A DNA stretch of 64,000 nucleotides, from contig NC_054540.1 in the NCBI RefSeq assembly GCF_017654505.1, forward strand, positions 37,505,554 to 37,569,553, given 5' to 3'. The notes beneath the pieces are model-generated. The model was given only the letters and a program-made list of their open reading frames with translations, made no database searches and was not told where the DNA came from. Made by a program: the position numbers and the translations under genes. This document shows, piece after piece, positions 1-12,280 of the stretch (positions are counted from its first letter, which is position 1; the number at the start of each line of letters is the position of its first letter). Origin of the DNA: Polyodon spathula. Lineage: Eukaryota; Chordata; Actinopteri; Acipenseriformes; Polyodontidae.

Positions 1-1560
1 AAAAAAAAAAAAAAAAAAAATCCTGTTCATTTCAGGCTTTCGTACTCTAAATAAAAGGTATAGTGCAATATATTACAGTTGTTACAAAGCAATAACTAAA
101 ATTGTATTTAAAAAAATGTGTGTTGTGTAGAGTAGCATTCCATTCCTGTGTATTATGTATTTTCAGACAAAATACAAATTTCTTTTCGATAATAAAAAAA
201 AATAGAAATGACTTTTCCCACTGATAAAATTTAAAATTATATATAACATTTGTTTTGAGCAAAACGCATGTGCTGTCTGGCACAATATACATTTGCTTCA
301 CCTTTCCAACACCTGAAGATGATTTTCAAAAGCTCTGCAATACATTCAAACCCTAACCCTGCGCTTTTTGTCACTGCACTAATATTGGAAAGTCTTCTCA
401 AGGCAAATTCAGAAATGTTGTCAAGATCTGGCATGTCCACAGACATGTGCATTATCAGGTTTACACGTGTCCCTTTAAGCAGCTTTCTTAGATCGGTTTT
501 TATTACATTGCACGGCAGAAACCACGCTAACAGTCAACTGTTGATATTAGTACCAGATTAACAATGGAGACGATTTCAGTTGTGCAGGGAAAGGTAGGTG
601 GCAGTAGTGAGATACTGGTAGTAATGAACAGGTTTTGGTTTGGGACTGCAAATAGTGATGACTATTGGAGATCTATGAAGTCAATGAAAGCAGGCCGGGG
701 CTAATCTAGCTTTTTAATTTCACGGTAACCTCTGACATAGCTGTTAGTGAGATTTTACTTTATCATAAATTCAATATTTCTTCCCTGACTTCACTAGAAT
801 ATAATTAGATCCCCAAAGTCTGAATTCGGCCTGTTCTTGCCAAGATAATATTTAGTCCACATCACTGATATAGCAACTTCCTTTTCTTTACTGACAGTAT
901 TGACGACTGCACGATCTGTACATGGCTTTATTGCTCTTACTTCAGTAGCAGCAAAGGGGTCTTTTGTATGGCCGTGTTTTGTTAAATTCTTTTAAAAAGT
1001 CTCAGCAGCCTTTCATAAATGCCTTAATTTTCTTTGCTGCAATGCAATTGCTACAGTTCATTAGAATATTTTCTGCATCATAGACAGCCCATGGAAATAG
1101 AGAGTTTGAAACTGCTGTTTGTTCTTGTTTTGTCTGACACATTTGAATTTAGTTTTTTTTTTTTTGCCTCAGGTTGTATTGTTCCCTGTAATTTCCAAGC
1201 ATCTTTTTCAGGTTCTTGAACGTTATCGCTGGCACACTTTAAAAAATGAGTAATTCTCTGACATTTTTTAGAAAGTGTGAACTGTCTGCTTCATAATTTT
1301 TGACTGCGTGTGTATTTCGAGAGAGAAATAAAAACAGTATTTGTAACCACAGATCTGTGGAATGCTGGTAGTGACATTTTAAATTCTTATATCAAGATTT
1401 GTAAATCTGCAGTTTATCCAATGTTGGTGCTCTGAGTGAAATGTTGTTGTTATTTTAATTAAAGATCAGAATCGGTATATCTTGAACATACAGATTAAAT
1501 AACAGATTAATTCAAACCTTAATCATAAATATAACTTAAATATGCAATATGGTCTGTTCT
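1..1560. other. No gene recognised
   Basis: The stretch opens with a 20-base A run cut by the window edge and continues as AT-rich non-coding sequence. Short open frames here show no recognisable domain and are rich in low-complexity residues. I see no repeat family that I can name. Confidence 0.5.
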
Positions 1561-1570
1561 CTTACAGTTG

Positions 1571-1681
1571 CAGAACGACATGGCTTGCAGTTTTGGGGAA
1601 TCGCTTCAGAAGAAACTTTTAGATGTGGAAGGGCTCTATTGCCAGGTCCGCTCGCGATACACATTCATTCAGGCACTGGTG
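1571..1681 (+). other. Candidate coding exon, unknown gene
   Basis: A pyrimidine-rich acceptor (TTCTCTTACAG, ending at 1570) precedes an ATG about 12 bases into the putative exon. The frame reads MACSFGESLQKK and then about 20 more varied residues to a possible donor GTGAGA after codon CTG, where it is in phase 0. The frame stays open past that donor for 15 codons and then stops. The composition looks protein-like and unlike the AT-rich surroundings, but I do not recognise the product. The phase-0 donor would be compatible with exon A of the SLC23 gene 20 kb downstream, yet nothing else links them. It could equally be a chance open frame. Confidence 0.25.
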
Positions 1682-1725
1682 AGACGCATCCGGGGCCTTC
1701 TCAGAAACCCCAAGAGCTAACATGC

Positions 1726-3394
1726 TGACCTGCCCAGCCCATTGCCAGAATAAATAACTGAGCACAGAAGCAGCTCTGATGCCTTTATTTGTATTGAAAA
1801 TTAGGTTTGTCTTTACAGCAAAATAATCCATCATTATGACTTTCCTTTTTGTATCTCTTTTTTGAACAGATATTAAAATATTGTATAATAAGCCTCTTCC
1901 AACTCCCAGAGTGAAGATAAATGTTACTTGAGATGACTTGTATGTGGTTTTGATGTGCGAAATATGTATTAAATACTGGTAATAAAAACAGGAGGAATTC
2001 ATAAAAATCTGTAAATGTTTTTTGAATTTTCTATTCACTGAAATCAACACAAGTTGATTTGTTTGTAGCATTGATTGTAACACGTACCTTAAATACCTTG
2101 TTTAGCTTATTTAACTTTTATATTGTTATAAGTAAAACTTTTGGGTCACACTTACCTGACCAATTGTGGGCAATGTTGATGAGGAAATAATTATACTGAC
2201 TTTGAATTAAAATACCTCAATTACAGCCTGGTGGACAGGATGGCTGGTGGGTGATGTCAGTCCAGGAAATACAGGCAACAAGTACTGCTGTTCAAGACGC
2301 AAATGAATTTGAGGATTTGGGGGGGGGGGGTAATTTTAGATATTTTATTTAACTAATATTGTGTAATCAAAGAAACAAATTTCAATTGGAAGTTCCAAAA
2401 GAGGTAATGAAAGTGTCCAATATCAGGCATCTGTCTAGTGAGGGAGTCTGAGGAGGCCAGGGTACCTGCTGCAGTTCAGACCTCACAGTGGGCACAAGCA
2501 AGGCCTCAGAGAGGTCCAAAATGGGAGCCAGCTTCTGGACAACATGAACCCCCTAGTCGTGGCTCGTTTGCACCTGTCACTGATTGAAGACCCTTCTGTT
2601 CCACCACCATGATGCTGATTTTGATTTCTATTGTTTAAATATTTTTGTAAGTGTCTTATATGAGTGTCTTGACAGTGTTTACAACATTGCCCAAAAATGT
2701 ACACTTCACTCCAAAAAAAAAAAAAAAAAAAAAGCATGTTGTATTGCCATTCAACTAAAAATGGATATGTTTTCACTTGTCTAAATATTTTTATTATGTT
2801 TTCAGTTTTGTTTTCTTTATTTTTTTACATTTTAAAATTTATATTACATTTTTAGTTTTTTCCGGTGGGTTTTGTTCCCCCCAAAAAAGTCCCAGACTGC
2901 AGACATACCCCATTTGAAAATGCTTTGATCACATACCCCTTTTCCACTTTAGGGTCTTGGAAATGACCAAACAACAGCAAATAGCACCCTTAAAGTGTGG
3001 GTGATGTAACCTACGCCAGCAATAAATGACAAACTTAACAAAAGTATGGTGGCACAGTTAGCTAGCTGGTTTACATGCAAGAACGAAAAGGGCCCAAAGC
3101 CAAATTAAAATAACCAGTACCTTTTCAGCAATTGTAGTCCATGTGTAATATGTATATGTCTGTATCCCTGTTAGTGTTTTAAATTTATGTGTTTGAATTA
3201 TTTTTTACATTATTGTGTTTGGTTACTTGGGACTAGGGGAGGATTTAAGGTGGTTCCAACCCTCTGCTAGAGTCCGTCATGGTGGAGGAAGGAGTCCTCA
3301 ATACAGTAAGTGTTGGATGTGGTGCTTGATTAGGCTATATTTCATTAGGTTCTTGGACACAACCTGTCAATGTTATGTATATTTTAATGGTAAT
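1726..3394. other. No gene recognised
   Basis: Non-coding sequence with a G run near 2319-2330 and an A run near 2713-2732. Open frames crossing these runs are not convincing. No repeat family was identified. Confidence 0.5.
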
Positions 3395-4097
3395 TGTAAC
3401 GGTAGAATCACAGGAGATGTTAACGACAGGAGAGCGAACCTGAGACAGAAAGCTGCATTTTAAGTATGTATGCGCACGTTTATTAACAAAACAAACACAA
3501 ATAGGAACAAGCAAATCACACGAGGTATAAAAGGAATTGTAACCTGTGGATCAGTGAGCTTACCTTGTGCTGTACCACCTGTGTTACCTCCCAGGCTCGT
3601 GATTAACGTTCTAACCCTACTACAAAGACAACGGACTGGTGTGAATTCCTTTCTCTGACATCAGCAACAGCTCGGATTTGTGTTTAGCCATCTAGTACTA
3701 TAATCAGAAAACACAGACAGTTACTAAACAGACACAACAAACAAACAAAAGATACTCACGAATATTTCCAATACACTTTCTCTACGTCTCTCACGGCCCT
3801 TCCAGTTTCTCACCAAAAACCAACCGAGGAAAAGATTAGCGTTTCTCTGGCCCCTTTTATGAGACCCCTTGATAAATGATTCCAGCTGCATCTATAGCCT
3901 GCAGCTGCTACCTCATTTACCTTCCGGTTCAATACGTTCCTGCAACAGAGTCTCGCTTCCATCCAGGCTGACCAACTTCCCGACCTCGGAAACTAACTGT
4001 CAGGCCAGCCCATCCAGATACTTCTCCTTTCACTATTTAGCACCCTCACAGGTCGAGAGGGAGATTTACAACCAAAACTCATTGTATTTCTGTCACA
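3395..4097 (-). repeat. 3' LTR of the minus-strand Gypsy remnant (LTR family A)
   Basis: The LTR begins at 4097 on the minus strand with TGTGACAGAAATA, directly after the purine-rich tract GATGTGGGATA, and probably ends with CCGTTACA at 3395. Its first half matches two other copies in this window, a minus copy at 30587-31344 and a plus copy at 33497-34189. The second half is more diverged. The 3395 end is the less certain border. Confidence 0.7.
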
Positions 4098-4152
4098 TAT
4101 CCCACATCTAAGAGTGGAGCCAAGGAAAACTCACCTGAATCTACCTTTCCCA

Positions 4153-4563
4153 TTACTCCCCCAACTCAGAAAAATAATCCGCATTTTGATAGTCCTTTCC
4201 CACACAGTGTACCATATGGTACATGAAGGGCTGCAATGCCAGATAGCACAAGGTTATTCGGGCACTGCTGTCCTTCATTGTGCTTGACCACTTGAATGGG
4301 GCGTGGCCTGTGACAAGATCAAATGAGTGCCCCAGCAGGTAGTATCGTAAAGAGTGAGTAGCCCATTTAATGGCCAAACACTCCTTTTCAACTACGGAGT
4401 AGTTGCGTTCCCAAGGTGGCATCATTTTGCTGATGTACTGTATCGGGTGTTCTACTCCAGCAACCTTTTGGGACAAGACAGCACCCAAAACTACATCGAT
4501 GCGTCGGTGTGGAGGTTGAATCTCTTGGTGAAATCTGGTGTGATAAGAGTGGGAGCCTGGCAA
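4153..4563 (-). pseudogene. RNase H domain fragment, Gypsy pol
   Basis: The translation contains VLGAVLSQ, KECLAIKWA and a degraded TDHASLKW (here TGHAPFKW), and ends near NADYFSE. These correspond to the RNase H region of the plus-strand element at 16800-17165. One catalytic Asp is replaced by Gly, and the frame is offset from the RT frame, so the domain is broken. Confidence 0.82.
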
Positions 4564-4715
4564 AGTCTATGCTTAATAGTATCAAACGCCCCGTGACACT
4601 CAGCTGACCATTTAATTAAATTTGGAGCACTCTTTTTGGTGAGGTCAACTAACGGGTTAACCACTGTGGCATACTCGGTGATAAAGCGGAGGTAATAACT
4701 GGCTAATCTCGGTAG

Positions 4716-5495
4716 TTACCTCACCTGAGTCTTGGTTTTGGGGATCGCTGCGTCAACCAAAGCCTCGATTTTGGTGACTATGGGTCTCACCCTTCCATTC
4801 CCCATTACAAATCCCAAATATTGAGTTTCTATTTTGGCAAACGCACATTTTCTCAAGTTAGCTGTCAGCCAGGCTGCCCTTAGAGACTGAAGGACAGCTG
4901 CAATCCTAGCCAACTGCTCTCGCCAGGTGGAGCTGTAAATAACCACGTCATCAATATATGCTGCTGCATATTCATGATGTGGGCGTAAAACCTGGTCCAT
5001 CAGTCTCTGAAAGGCAGCAGACGCACCATGTAGCCAAAATGGCATGGTTTTAAAGTGAAACAGCCCTTCTGGTGTTGAAAATGCAGTTTTCTCTCTAGAG
5101 CTGTGGATTAAGGTGATATGCCAGTATCCCTTTGTCAGGTCCACAGTGGAGATAAACCTTGCTTTTCCCAGTCTATCTAGAAGTTCATCGACCCGAGGCA
5201 TAGGGTACGCATCGAACTTGGCAATAGCATTTACCTTCCTGAAATCTACACAGAAGCGCTTGGTCCTGTCTTTCTTGGCCACTATGACAATAGAACTGTA
5301 ACACTCGCTCCTGGTAGGTTCAATCACATCAAGCTCAAGCATGTCCCATACCTCTTTGCGAACACCACTTTGATGACTTTCTTGGATCCAGTACGGTCTC
5401 TCTTGCACGGTGACACCTGGTGGAGAGATAATGTCATATTCAACCAAATTAGTTCTGCCGGGCAGGTCAGAAAAAAACATCGCTGAACTCCTCAA
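4716..5495 (-). pseudogene. Reverse transcriptase domain, Gypsy pol
   Basis: This fragment of 259 codons shows the RT core in order: FCVDFRKVNAI, PMPRVDELL, STVDLTKGYW, KTAFSTPEGLF, the catalytic AAYIDDVVIYSS, and YLGFVMG of the connection segment. It matches the RT of the 12387-17798 element almost residue for residue through the core. The upstream linker from integrase (TNLVEYDIISPPGV) is included. It is cut from RNase H by a frame disruption near 4700. Confidence 0.9.
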
Positions 5496-5594
5496 TAAGC
5501 TTATGCAGCTCCCATTGCTGATCTGGAACCAATTGTTCCCCCATTTATATAATTCTTGTGCTAGGAGTCTTTGGACAGGGGCTTAAATCATCCT

Positions 5595-6188
5595 TTATAT
5601 ATTGCCTGGGACTATAAACAAGACCTCCCTTGCCTGCCAGGGCTTTAATAAATTTAAATGATAAGTTTCACTTTCAATACGGCGCTCGGGCTGTCTAATT
5701 TCATAATTCACCTTCCTTATAGCCCAAATCACTTCATATGACCCCTGCCATTTAGCACATAATTTTGATTCTAATGAGGGAAGTAGCAGCATTACCTTGT
5801 CTCCTGGTCAAAAAGTTCGAATTCGTGCATTTTTGTTTTTTATGCTGCTGTTGTCGGTGCTGAGCCGATCTGAGGTTGTCCTGGGCCAAATGACCGACCA
5901 AATCTAGACGATCTCTGAGTAGGAGCACATGCTTCACTACATTTTTGGATGAGCCTTTGTGCTCCTCCCACCCCTCTCTCAGCAGATCAAGGATGCCACA
6001 AGGTTGTCAGTCGTACAAGAGCTCGAAGGGGGAGAATCCTGTCGAACTCTGTGGCACCTCTCTCACTGCAAAAAGGATTCAGGGAAGAAGCGATGCCCAA
6101 TGTTTTTGCTCTTGTGTTACAAATCGCCTCAGCATCGACGTCAAGGTCTGATTAAAACATTCCACCAAACTGTCCGTCTGTGAATGAT
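5595..6188 (-). pseudogene. Integrase C-terminal half, Gypsy pol
   Basis: Several minus-strand frames together give the end of the integrase core (SPFELLYD-type motif near 6010-6030), the region RDRLDLVGHLAQDNL (5860-5920) and the C-terminal barrel ([17 protein letters not shown], then YHLNLLKPWQ). Matching motifs occur at 15160-15700 in the other element. Frameshifts divide it into at least three pieces. The catalytic Asp residues lie upstream and are absent. Confidence 0.8.
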
Positions 6189-6716
6189 AACACTATGTAA
6201 CACAATTTTTGTTCCTGGGTAGTAAGTGTTATTTCCTAATTGCTTATGCCTCAAAAGTATAGAAAATGACTATTATTCCCCACAAACTTTGCTTTTGTGA
6301 CCAGGACAGTGAAATTTCAAAATATCACTATTTCCAATGGGAAAACGGGCAAATGTGTGTCTTTTCGTTCACATAAAGTCAGAAAAAAACAACATATGAA
6401 TCCAAATTAACATGTATTTATACTAAAGTAATACAAAAATGACTACAAAAGATTTAGAAGTGAGTAGTTTTTTAGTATAAATACATGTTCATTTGGATTC
6501 ATATGTTGTTTTTTTCTGACTTTATGTGAACAAAAAGACACAAAAGCTCCCGTTTTCTCACTGGAAATAGGTAAATTTCAAAATATCACTGTCCTGGTCA
6601 CAAAAGCAAAGTTTGTGGGGAATAATAGTAATTTTCTATACTTTTGATGCATAAGCAATTAGGAAATAACACTTACTACCCAGGAACAAAAAAAAAAAAA
6701 AAAAAAAAAAATTGTT
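6185..6716. mobile_element. Foldback MITE (long inverted repeats)
   Basis: The left arm starts TAACACTATGTAACACAA and runs through TTCCTGGGTAGTAAG. The right arm is its reverse complement and ends in CCCAGGAAC, an A run and AATTGTTA. The arms are about 250 bases each and meet near 6465-6475 with almost no loop. The same arms bound the larger element at 44816-46573, so this is an internal-deletion derivative of that family. It interrupts or abuts the integrase of the Gypsy remnant. Confidence 0.85.
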
Positions 6717-7817
6717 AGTAAATTTAGTAAACTTACTAAAAATAATTAAACTGATAGCCTTGCCTTTACCTGCTTGCAGCAGAACTGTGCTAGACCTGGA
6801 AAGTTATTTTTGGCAGTGAAAGCGAGATTTACTTGTCATTAGCAGTTTTGAATCCAAGGCCTTTTTATATGAGCAAAATTAATCTCTTCATTATATCATA
6901 GAAATTAATGAAAACTTGGCAACTAAAGCAAGCATTTCATTTAAATTAGAAAAGTTGTATGCAGCACAATTTCTTATCAGAAAGGTAGCAACTTTAGTTG
7001 GGATGATGTTTGTGAGCCAAAAATGATTTCATGCAGTAAATTTGGAAAAGTACCTGCAGTAGTTTCATATTAATTAAAATACAAGCCTTGGCAAGTAAAC
7101 AGTGTCTGGAACCTACTAGTGCAGGTGAATTTTTTGAAACAGAGGTCAGGCTTAGTCCAAGAATGGCACAGTTAAACTAATCTGAAAAATTGATGAGATA
7201 TGCTGTTCAGAGGGAATATATTGTAGACCCAGGTTAATATAATCACACAGAATATTAATGTTATACAAAACAGCATCTTTTTTAATACACTTGTTTTGTA
7301 TTATAGCAAGGATCCTGTGAACTTTGGTTCACCTAACCTTTTAGAGAAAGGAGTGGTTGAAAATGAGAACCATGAATTCATGTTCCAATATTTTAGAAAG
7401 GAGTTACATCCAATTAATTTTGAATATTTCTATAACTCCAACTAGTTTTAAAAAGAGTTGACCTTCTAGAATATATTTAACTCAAAGATAGGAACTGTCA
7501 AGGCAGATTGATGATCAGATTTAATTGGGACTCTTGATGTATTCAATGGAGGGAAAATCCTATATAAGCCCAGAGCAAGACCCCATTCACCACCATTGAT
7601 CTTGATCTTGCAAGCTGAAGTAGTCCATGCTCTGAGGGTCTCTGAAAAACTGATTGCTGTTTGGTCCAAGGTTAGAAGTCTCTGCCTTTTGAAGGCAATT
7701 TTTATTTTTCATATATCCTACACTACACTTTCATATTCTAGAAGGTAAGAATATATTTGAATGTTATCTCTTTTATATTGGATGCATTGCTATAAGGTAT
7801 AGAAATTATATATAAAT

Positions 7818-7869
<52 letters not shown>

Positions 7870-8455
7870 TCAGTACATGCAATTTTGACAAGATGTACAT
7901 ATTTTGAGTCAAGTATAAGAAAAATGTATGTGTACTTTTAAGATGTTGGCTGTAACTGTAACCACAGAAATTGTTTATCATTCATTTCAACAAGCTAGTG
8001 TTGTTGATGAGACTGTTTTAGTGGTTCACCTGGAGGGGGGGAGAGGGGGGATGGGGGCTTTATGAATGTTACACTTCAATTATTGATAATCTGTCAGAAC
8101 AACTCATGTCATGTTTTTATGTTTTTTTTTTTGTTTTCATGCTTTGTGAAGTTAACCAGAGTTGATTCAATTATTAGATGATCAAAATAAGACTGGCACA
8201 TACTGTTGCTGGGGTACACTGAATACTACACCATTCTCTATGATAGCTGTCAGCCTGAAATGTTCTGAATTGCCTGTGTGTCGCTTTTAAAGTGTTCTGG
8301 TTTTCTTAATGTGTATAGTAACAAACCAATAAAAAAACATATATAGAAGCACTCTTTTAAGACATGCATTTACCTTACTATTCAAATGTTTTGTTCAATA
8401 AATATCAGTAGATGATATCACAAATATCTATCAGCATTTGTAAAAAGTATCAATT
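6717..8455. other. No gene recognised; contains (AT)n
   Basis: AT-rich sequence without a convincing reading frame. An uninterrupted AT dinucleotide tract lies at about 7819-7865. No transposon family was recognised. Confidence 0.5.
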
Positions 8456-8476
8456 GGAAACACGCCAACAGAGGGC

Positions 8477-8804
8477 ATGGATAGTAGCCCAGCACAGTGC
8501 CTGATGTTAAGGCAATTAAAGATAGCAGCACCCCAATTAGTGCAAGGCCAAGCAGGCAGAGTTAGAGGAGATACAGCTGACATACCAGAGAGCAGGAACA
8601 ATGAGAACTTTGAGCAAGCAAGCATATCGGTCAGCAATTCAGTGCCAAGTGTGTCAGTTAGCAGAGCTCATAATGGCTCATCAACAACAGTTAGAGCTAA
8701 GCAGCTCCCTGCAGAAAAGAGCCCTGTTTACTCTTGCAGTGGAAGACAGGCAAAGTCGCCGGAAAGGCTTACAGTGCCGAGAAAAAGTTGGTGAACTCCA
8801 ATGA
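8477..8804 (+). other. Unassigned ORF block cut by Tc1-like element
   Basis: Two overlapping frames (8477-8794 and 8601-8804) are open, in sequence that is GC-richer than its neighbours. The second contains QQQLELSSSLQKRALF followed by basic residues, which might be the start of a transposase-like protein. Both frames run into the terminal repeat of the Tc1-like element at 8772. I do not recognise the product, so this may be an old transposon fragment or a non-coding stretch. Confidence 0.2.
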
Positions 8805-10259
8805 TAATTATGGAAATTCCATAGTTTTACCATGATAGCCTTCTTAAATATCCAATAGGGTTTATATTAACCAATTCCATGTCTTTTGAAAGAAAATGAT
8901 GTACGAGTTAGATAAACAATGAGTAATTAATATTCAGGGTATGTGAAAAAGTAAGTGAACCCCTGGTTTTATCAGCTCAATTAAGGGGATAATTAGAATC
9001 TGGTGTTTAAATACTTCGGTAGATCTTCAGGGGTGAGTTTGGGACCCCACCCTATATTAAGATCAGAAACATTGTGAGTTTGGTCTTCACCATACAGGTG
9101 TGTGGAAACACGTCATGCCAAGATCAAAATAAATCTTTGAGGACCTCAGAAAAACAGTTATTGATGCTCATCAGTCTAGAAAGGTTACAAAACCATTTCT
9201 AAGGATTTGGGGCTCCACCAATCCACTGTCAGACAGATCAGTAAAAGTTCAAGACCACAGTCACTCTACACAGGATTGGTCATCCTACCAAAATCTCTCC
9301 AAGAACAAACTGAAAATCATCAAGGAAGTCACAAAGAACCCCACAGTAACATCTAAGGATCTGCAGACCACTCTCACCTTGACTAATGTGTGTTCATGAC
9401 TCAACTATCAGAAAAGGACTGAACAAGAATTGAGTTCATGGAAGGATAAGCAGGAGGAAACCACTGCTCTCTAAAAAGAACATTGCTCCCCGTCTGAAGT
9501 TAGCCAAAGAGCACATAGATGATCCACAAGACTTCTGGAACAATGTTCTCTGGACAGACGAGTCAAAAGAAGAACTTTTTGGCTTCAATGAGAAACTTTA
9601 TGTTTGGCGAAAACCAAACACTGCGTTTGAACAGAAGAAACTCATCCCAACCATCAAGCATAGTGGTGGGAGTGTGATGGTTTGGGGCTGCTTTGCTGCC
9701 TCAGAACCCGGACGGCTTGCCATCATTGACATAACCATGAATTCTGCATTGTATCAGAAGATTCTAGAGGAGAATGTCAGGCCATCCGTCTATGAGCTGA
9801 AGCTTAACTGAAAGTGAGTCATGCAGCAAGGCAATGATCCTAAACATACAAGCAGATCTACAAAAGAATGGCTATAGAAGAAGAAATTCTGCGTTTTAGA
9901 ATGGCCTAGTCAAAGTCCAGACCTAAACCCCATTGAAATGTTGTGGCAGGACCTGAACTGAGCTGTCCATGCAACGAAGCAAATGTCAATGAGTTGAAGC
10001 AATTCTATAAGGAGGAATGGGTCGAAATGAGAGAGAGACTGATCAACAGTTACAGGAAACGCTTTCTTGAAGTCATTGCTGCTCAAGGGGATGCCACCAG
10101 TTACTGAATCTAAAGTTTCACATACTTTTCACACATGTATATTAAATGTTGAATCATTTGTGGATAAATATATGTTGAAAAACTATTAAGATCTAATAAC
10201 ATTTTAGGTTTGAAATTTGTGAAAATCCTAATGGGTTCACACACTTTTTCTCGGCACTG
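8772..10259 (+). mobile_element. Tc1-like DNA transposon, inactive
   Basis: Terminal inverted repeats CAGTGCCGAGAAAAAG at 8772 and CTTTTTCTCGGCACTG ending at 10259 are flanked by TA duplications (8770-8771 and 10260-10261), the hallmark of Tc1/mariner insertion. The interior encodes a decayed transposase on the + strand. A WTDE motif lies near 9555, a degraded GNDPKHTS segment near 9830-9850 and SPDLNPIE near 9917-9940, giving the positions of the DDE catalytic triad. Multiple stops and frameshifts break the frame. Confidence 0.93.
9120..10107 (+). pseudogene. Tc1-like transposase pseudogene
   Basis: The N-terminal paired-like DNA-binding region is recognisable around 9130-9420 (segments like GLHQSTVRQI in shifted frames). 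The catalytic domain follows at 9480-9990. The family enzyme cuts and pastes the element using a DDE triad. Here in-frame stops occur, for example after the segment near 9810 and in the region of 9870, so no functional protein can be made. Confidence 0.85.
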
Positions 10260-10519
10260 TAATATGTAGGAACTGATCATACAGCATGATGTAAAGTGTA
10301 AGCAAATTAGCTATGTTATATTATTACTATAGTGCAGGAATTACACACTCGACAATAATCAGTAAAACACTGCATTAAAAGGGAAATATATGCAGTATTA
10401 TCTGTAATCCTTCAACACAATTGAATGCTAGTTTTTATGTACTGAACGATGTTGTAATCAGACACTGTTGAATGTTAGTTTGTTATAATTATGTAAATAA
10501 AATTGAATGTAAGAACGCA

Positions 10520-10880
10520 AAAGCATTAGTCACATGCTGCGGTACACTTGACAACCATCTAGTCGCAGTGTGAGCCCAGACTGAGTGGTGCCAAGCTCTA
10601 TAGGATTTTGACCAATCAGAGAATGTTGATAAGGATGCCTTACCTTCTATAGGTTGCCTGCTACAGGGACTAGGGGAGGAACTAGGGCTATTTAACCCTG
10701 GGAAATGTGAATGAAAAGTTGTACTGAGCTCTGTGCTTGGAGTCAGACCCAGGGATCCTTTGGGTTACTGTATTGAAGATTGTTATTTTGTGTACCTTTT
10801 ACTATTTGAATACAGCATTTTACAAACAAGACAAAGAGCTTTCTATTAAATGCAAGCATGCAAAGCAGAGTTCCAGAATC
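10520..10880 (+). repeat. LTR-like promoter block
   Basis: The sequence has a CCAAT-type box (GACCAATCAGAG near 10609), a TATA-like GCTATTTAACCC near 10687 and a transcript-like stretch leading into tandem repeats. This layout resembles an LTR followed by a leader. No partner LTR or pol sequence is visible, so assignment is tentative. Confidence 0.35.
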
Positions 10881-11330
10881 CAGCGTTTCAGAGTCAGAGA
10901 CGGAGTGGTGTGGTAAGGAGCGGCTGCAGTGGCTCCAACATGGAAGCAGAGTGAGTAGCCAGCGATTCCCGAGTCTGAGACTGCACGTGTGACGATGCGA
11001 CTCGCACCAGCAGATCCAGCGTGGAAGCAGAGTGATCAGCTAGCGATTCTTGAGTCAGAGGTAGAATGGGTGGCAACGCAACTCATCGGTAGCAGGTCCG
11101 GTGTGTGAGCAGTGAAGCAGCAATTCCTGAGTCGGAGACGGAATGGTGGCGGATCCTGAGTCAGAGACGGAGTGCTGCCGATGCGGTTCTCATTAGCAAT
11201 ACAACACACAACACAATAAGCAGCAAATCCAATGTGTGTGCGGTGAGGGAGTAATTCCACAGACAGAACAGCGGCGGGTCCTCAGTCAGAGACAGAGCGG
11301 CGCCGGTATGGTTCTCATGAGCAACAACAT
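10880..11330 (+). repeat. Degenerate tandem repeat, about 80-bp unit
   Basis: The phrase AGCGATTC..GAGTC.GAG recurs near 10880, 10960, 11041, 11119 and, more weakly, 11248, giving a spacing of about 78-81 bases. Units share GGAAGCAGAGTGA and GATGCG-type segments and are diverged by substitution and indels. Short open frames on the minus strand here are products of the repeat. Confidence 0.7.
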
Positions 11331-12280
11331 GCAATAAAATAATATAACTAAATACACCACATCTAACAACAATACTATCCCACTACATAAAGAAAAACAA
11401 TTGATGGAACTGTTTCAAAATGTACCATTTAAACATAAGTCAAGTTGAAGGTTTTTCTTTCTTAAAAAAGACGAGATGTTATGGATGTTAGACTGCAGGT
11501 CTGTGCCACCTTGTGGCTCATTGTTATACCACACTTCCTGTGTTTTGTACCTGTGACCCTGGTTGTGTATTCTTTGTTCAACATGGCTTCCATTCACACT
11601 TCCGTGAAGCTAGAAACAATAAGCCCAACTATTAAGTATCAAAACAAGAGCCCCACGTCCTACTCACAAAACAAGATTAGTATCATACTTTGTCATGCAT
11701 GTAGTACATGTATGTATTTAACTCACTTTACCGATTTCACTTTGTATTATTCTAGAAACTACATGTTTCTATATATACTGTTTAATTGTTTTAATTTTAC
11801 AAACAAGATTTTTATCTTAGTTTTTTCTAATTGTACAATTAAAACCACATTTGGGGTATCTTATAATATTAGTTTAATTAGATCAATTACATTTTGTATG
11901 TAAATCAATGAAAGGGGTGTGAAACGGTGGTTGTAGGTGCTCTGGGTCAAGAGCTATGACTGAAAATGTGTTTTTTTTAACACTGCCATAGAAATGAATG
12001 GGGTTGAACACCCTGAAATTTTTTTTTGCAAAGAATTGCTACAAAATTGAGAATGTTACATTCAGGCTGGTACCCTCAGTCTAGAACCATTTGAATGGTG
12101 GTTCTAGGTACTTCTGTTCCAGAAATATGTACTAAAAGCGATGGCTTTAAGCATAAGGCAATAGTATGATTTTTGCCAATTAAAGACATGTGCTTCTGGA
12201 TTCATTATCTGCATGTACTACAGGTGCTCTGTCGCAATTTTCAGCCTAGCGCGTGTTTGTTACTTAATTAATTAATTTAG
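11331..12280. other. No gene recognised
   Basis: AT-rich sequence. A + strand frame at 11481-11903 is open but rich in Phe, Ile, Tyr and Asn, as expected from base composition, and shows no motif. Confidence 0.45.

Larger units (their letters stand above)
3395..6188 (-). mobile_element. Gmr1-like Ty3/Gypsy remnant, 5' truncated
   Basis: Read on the minus strand from 6188 downward, the order is integrase end, reverse transcriptase, RNase H, a purine-rich tract and an LTR (4097 down to 3395). Integrase therefore lies upstream of RT, the arrangement known for Gmr1-type Gypsy elements and shared by the fuller copy at 12387-17798. Gag, protease, the first part of integrase and the other LTR are missing. 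The 5' break coincides with a foldback MITE at 6185. Reading frames are split by stops and frameshifts, so the copy is dead. Confidence 0.88.
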
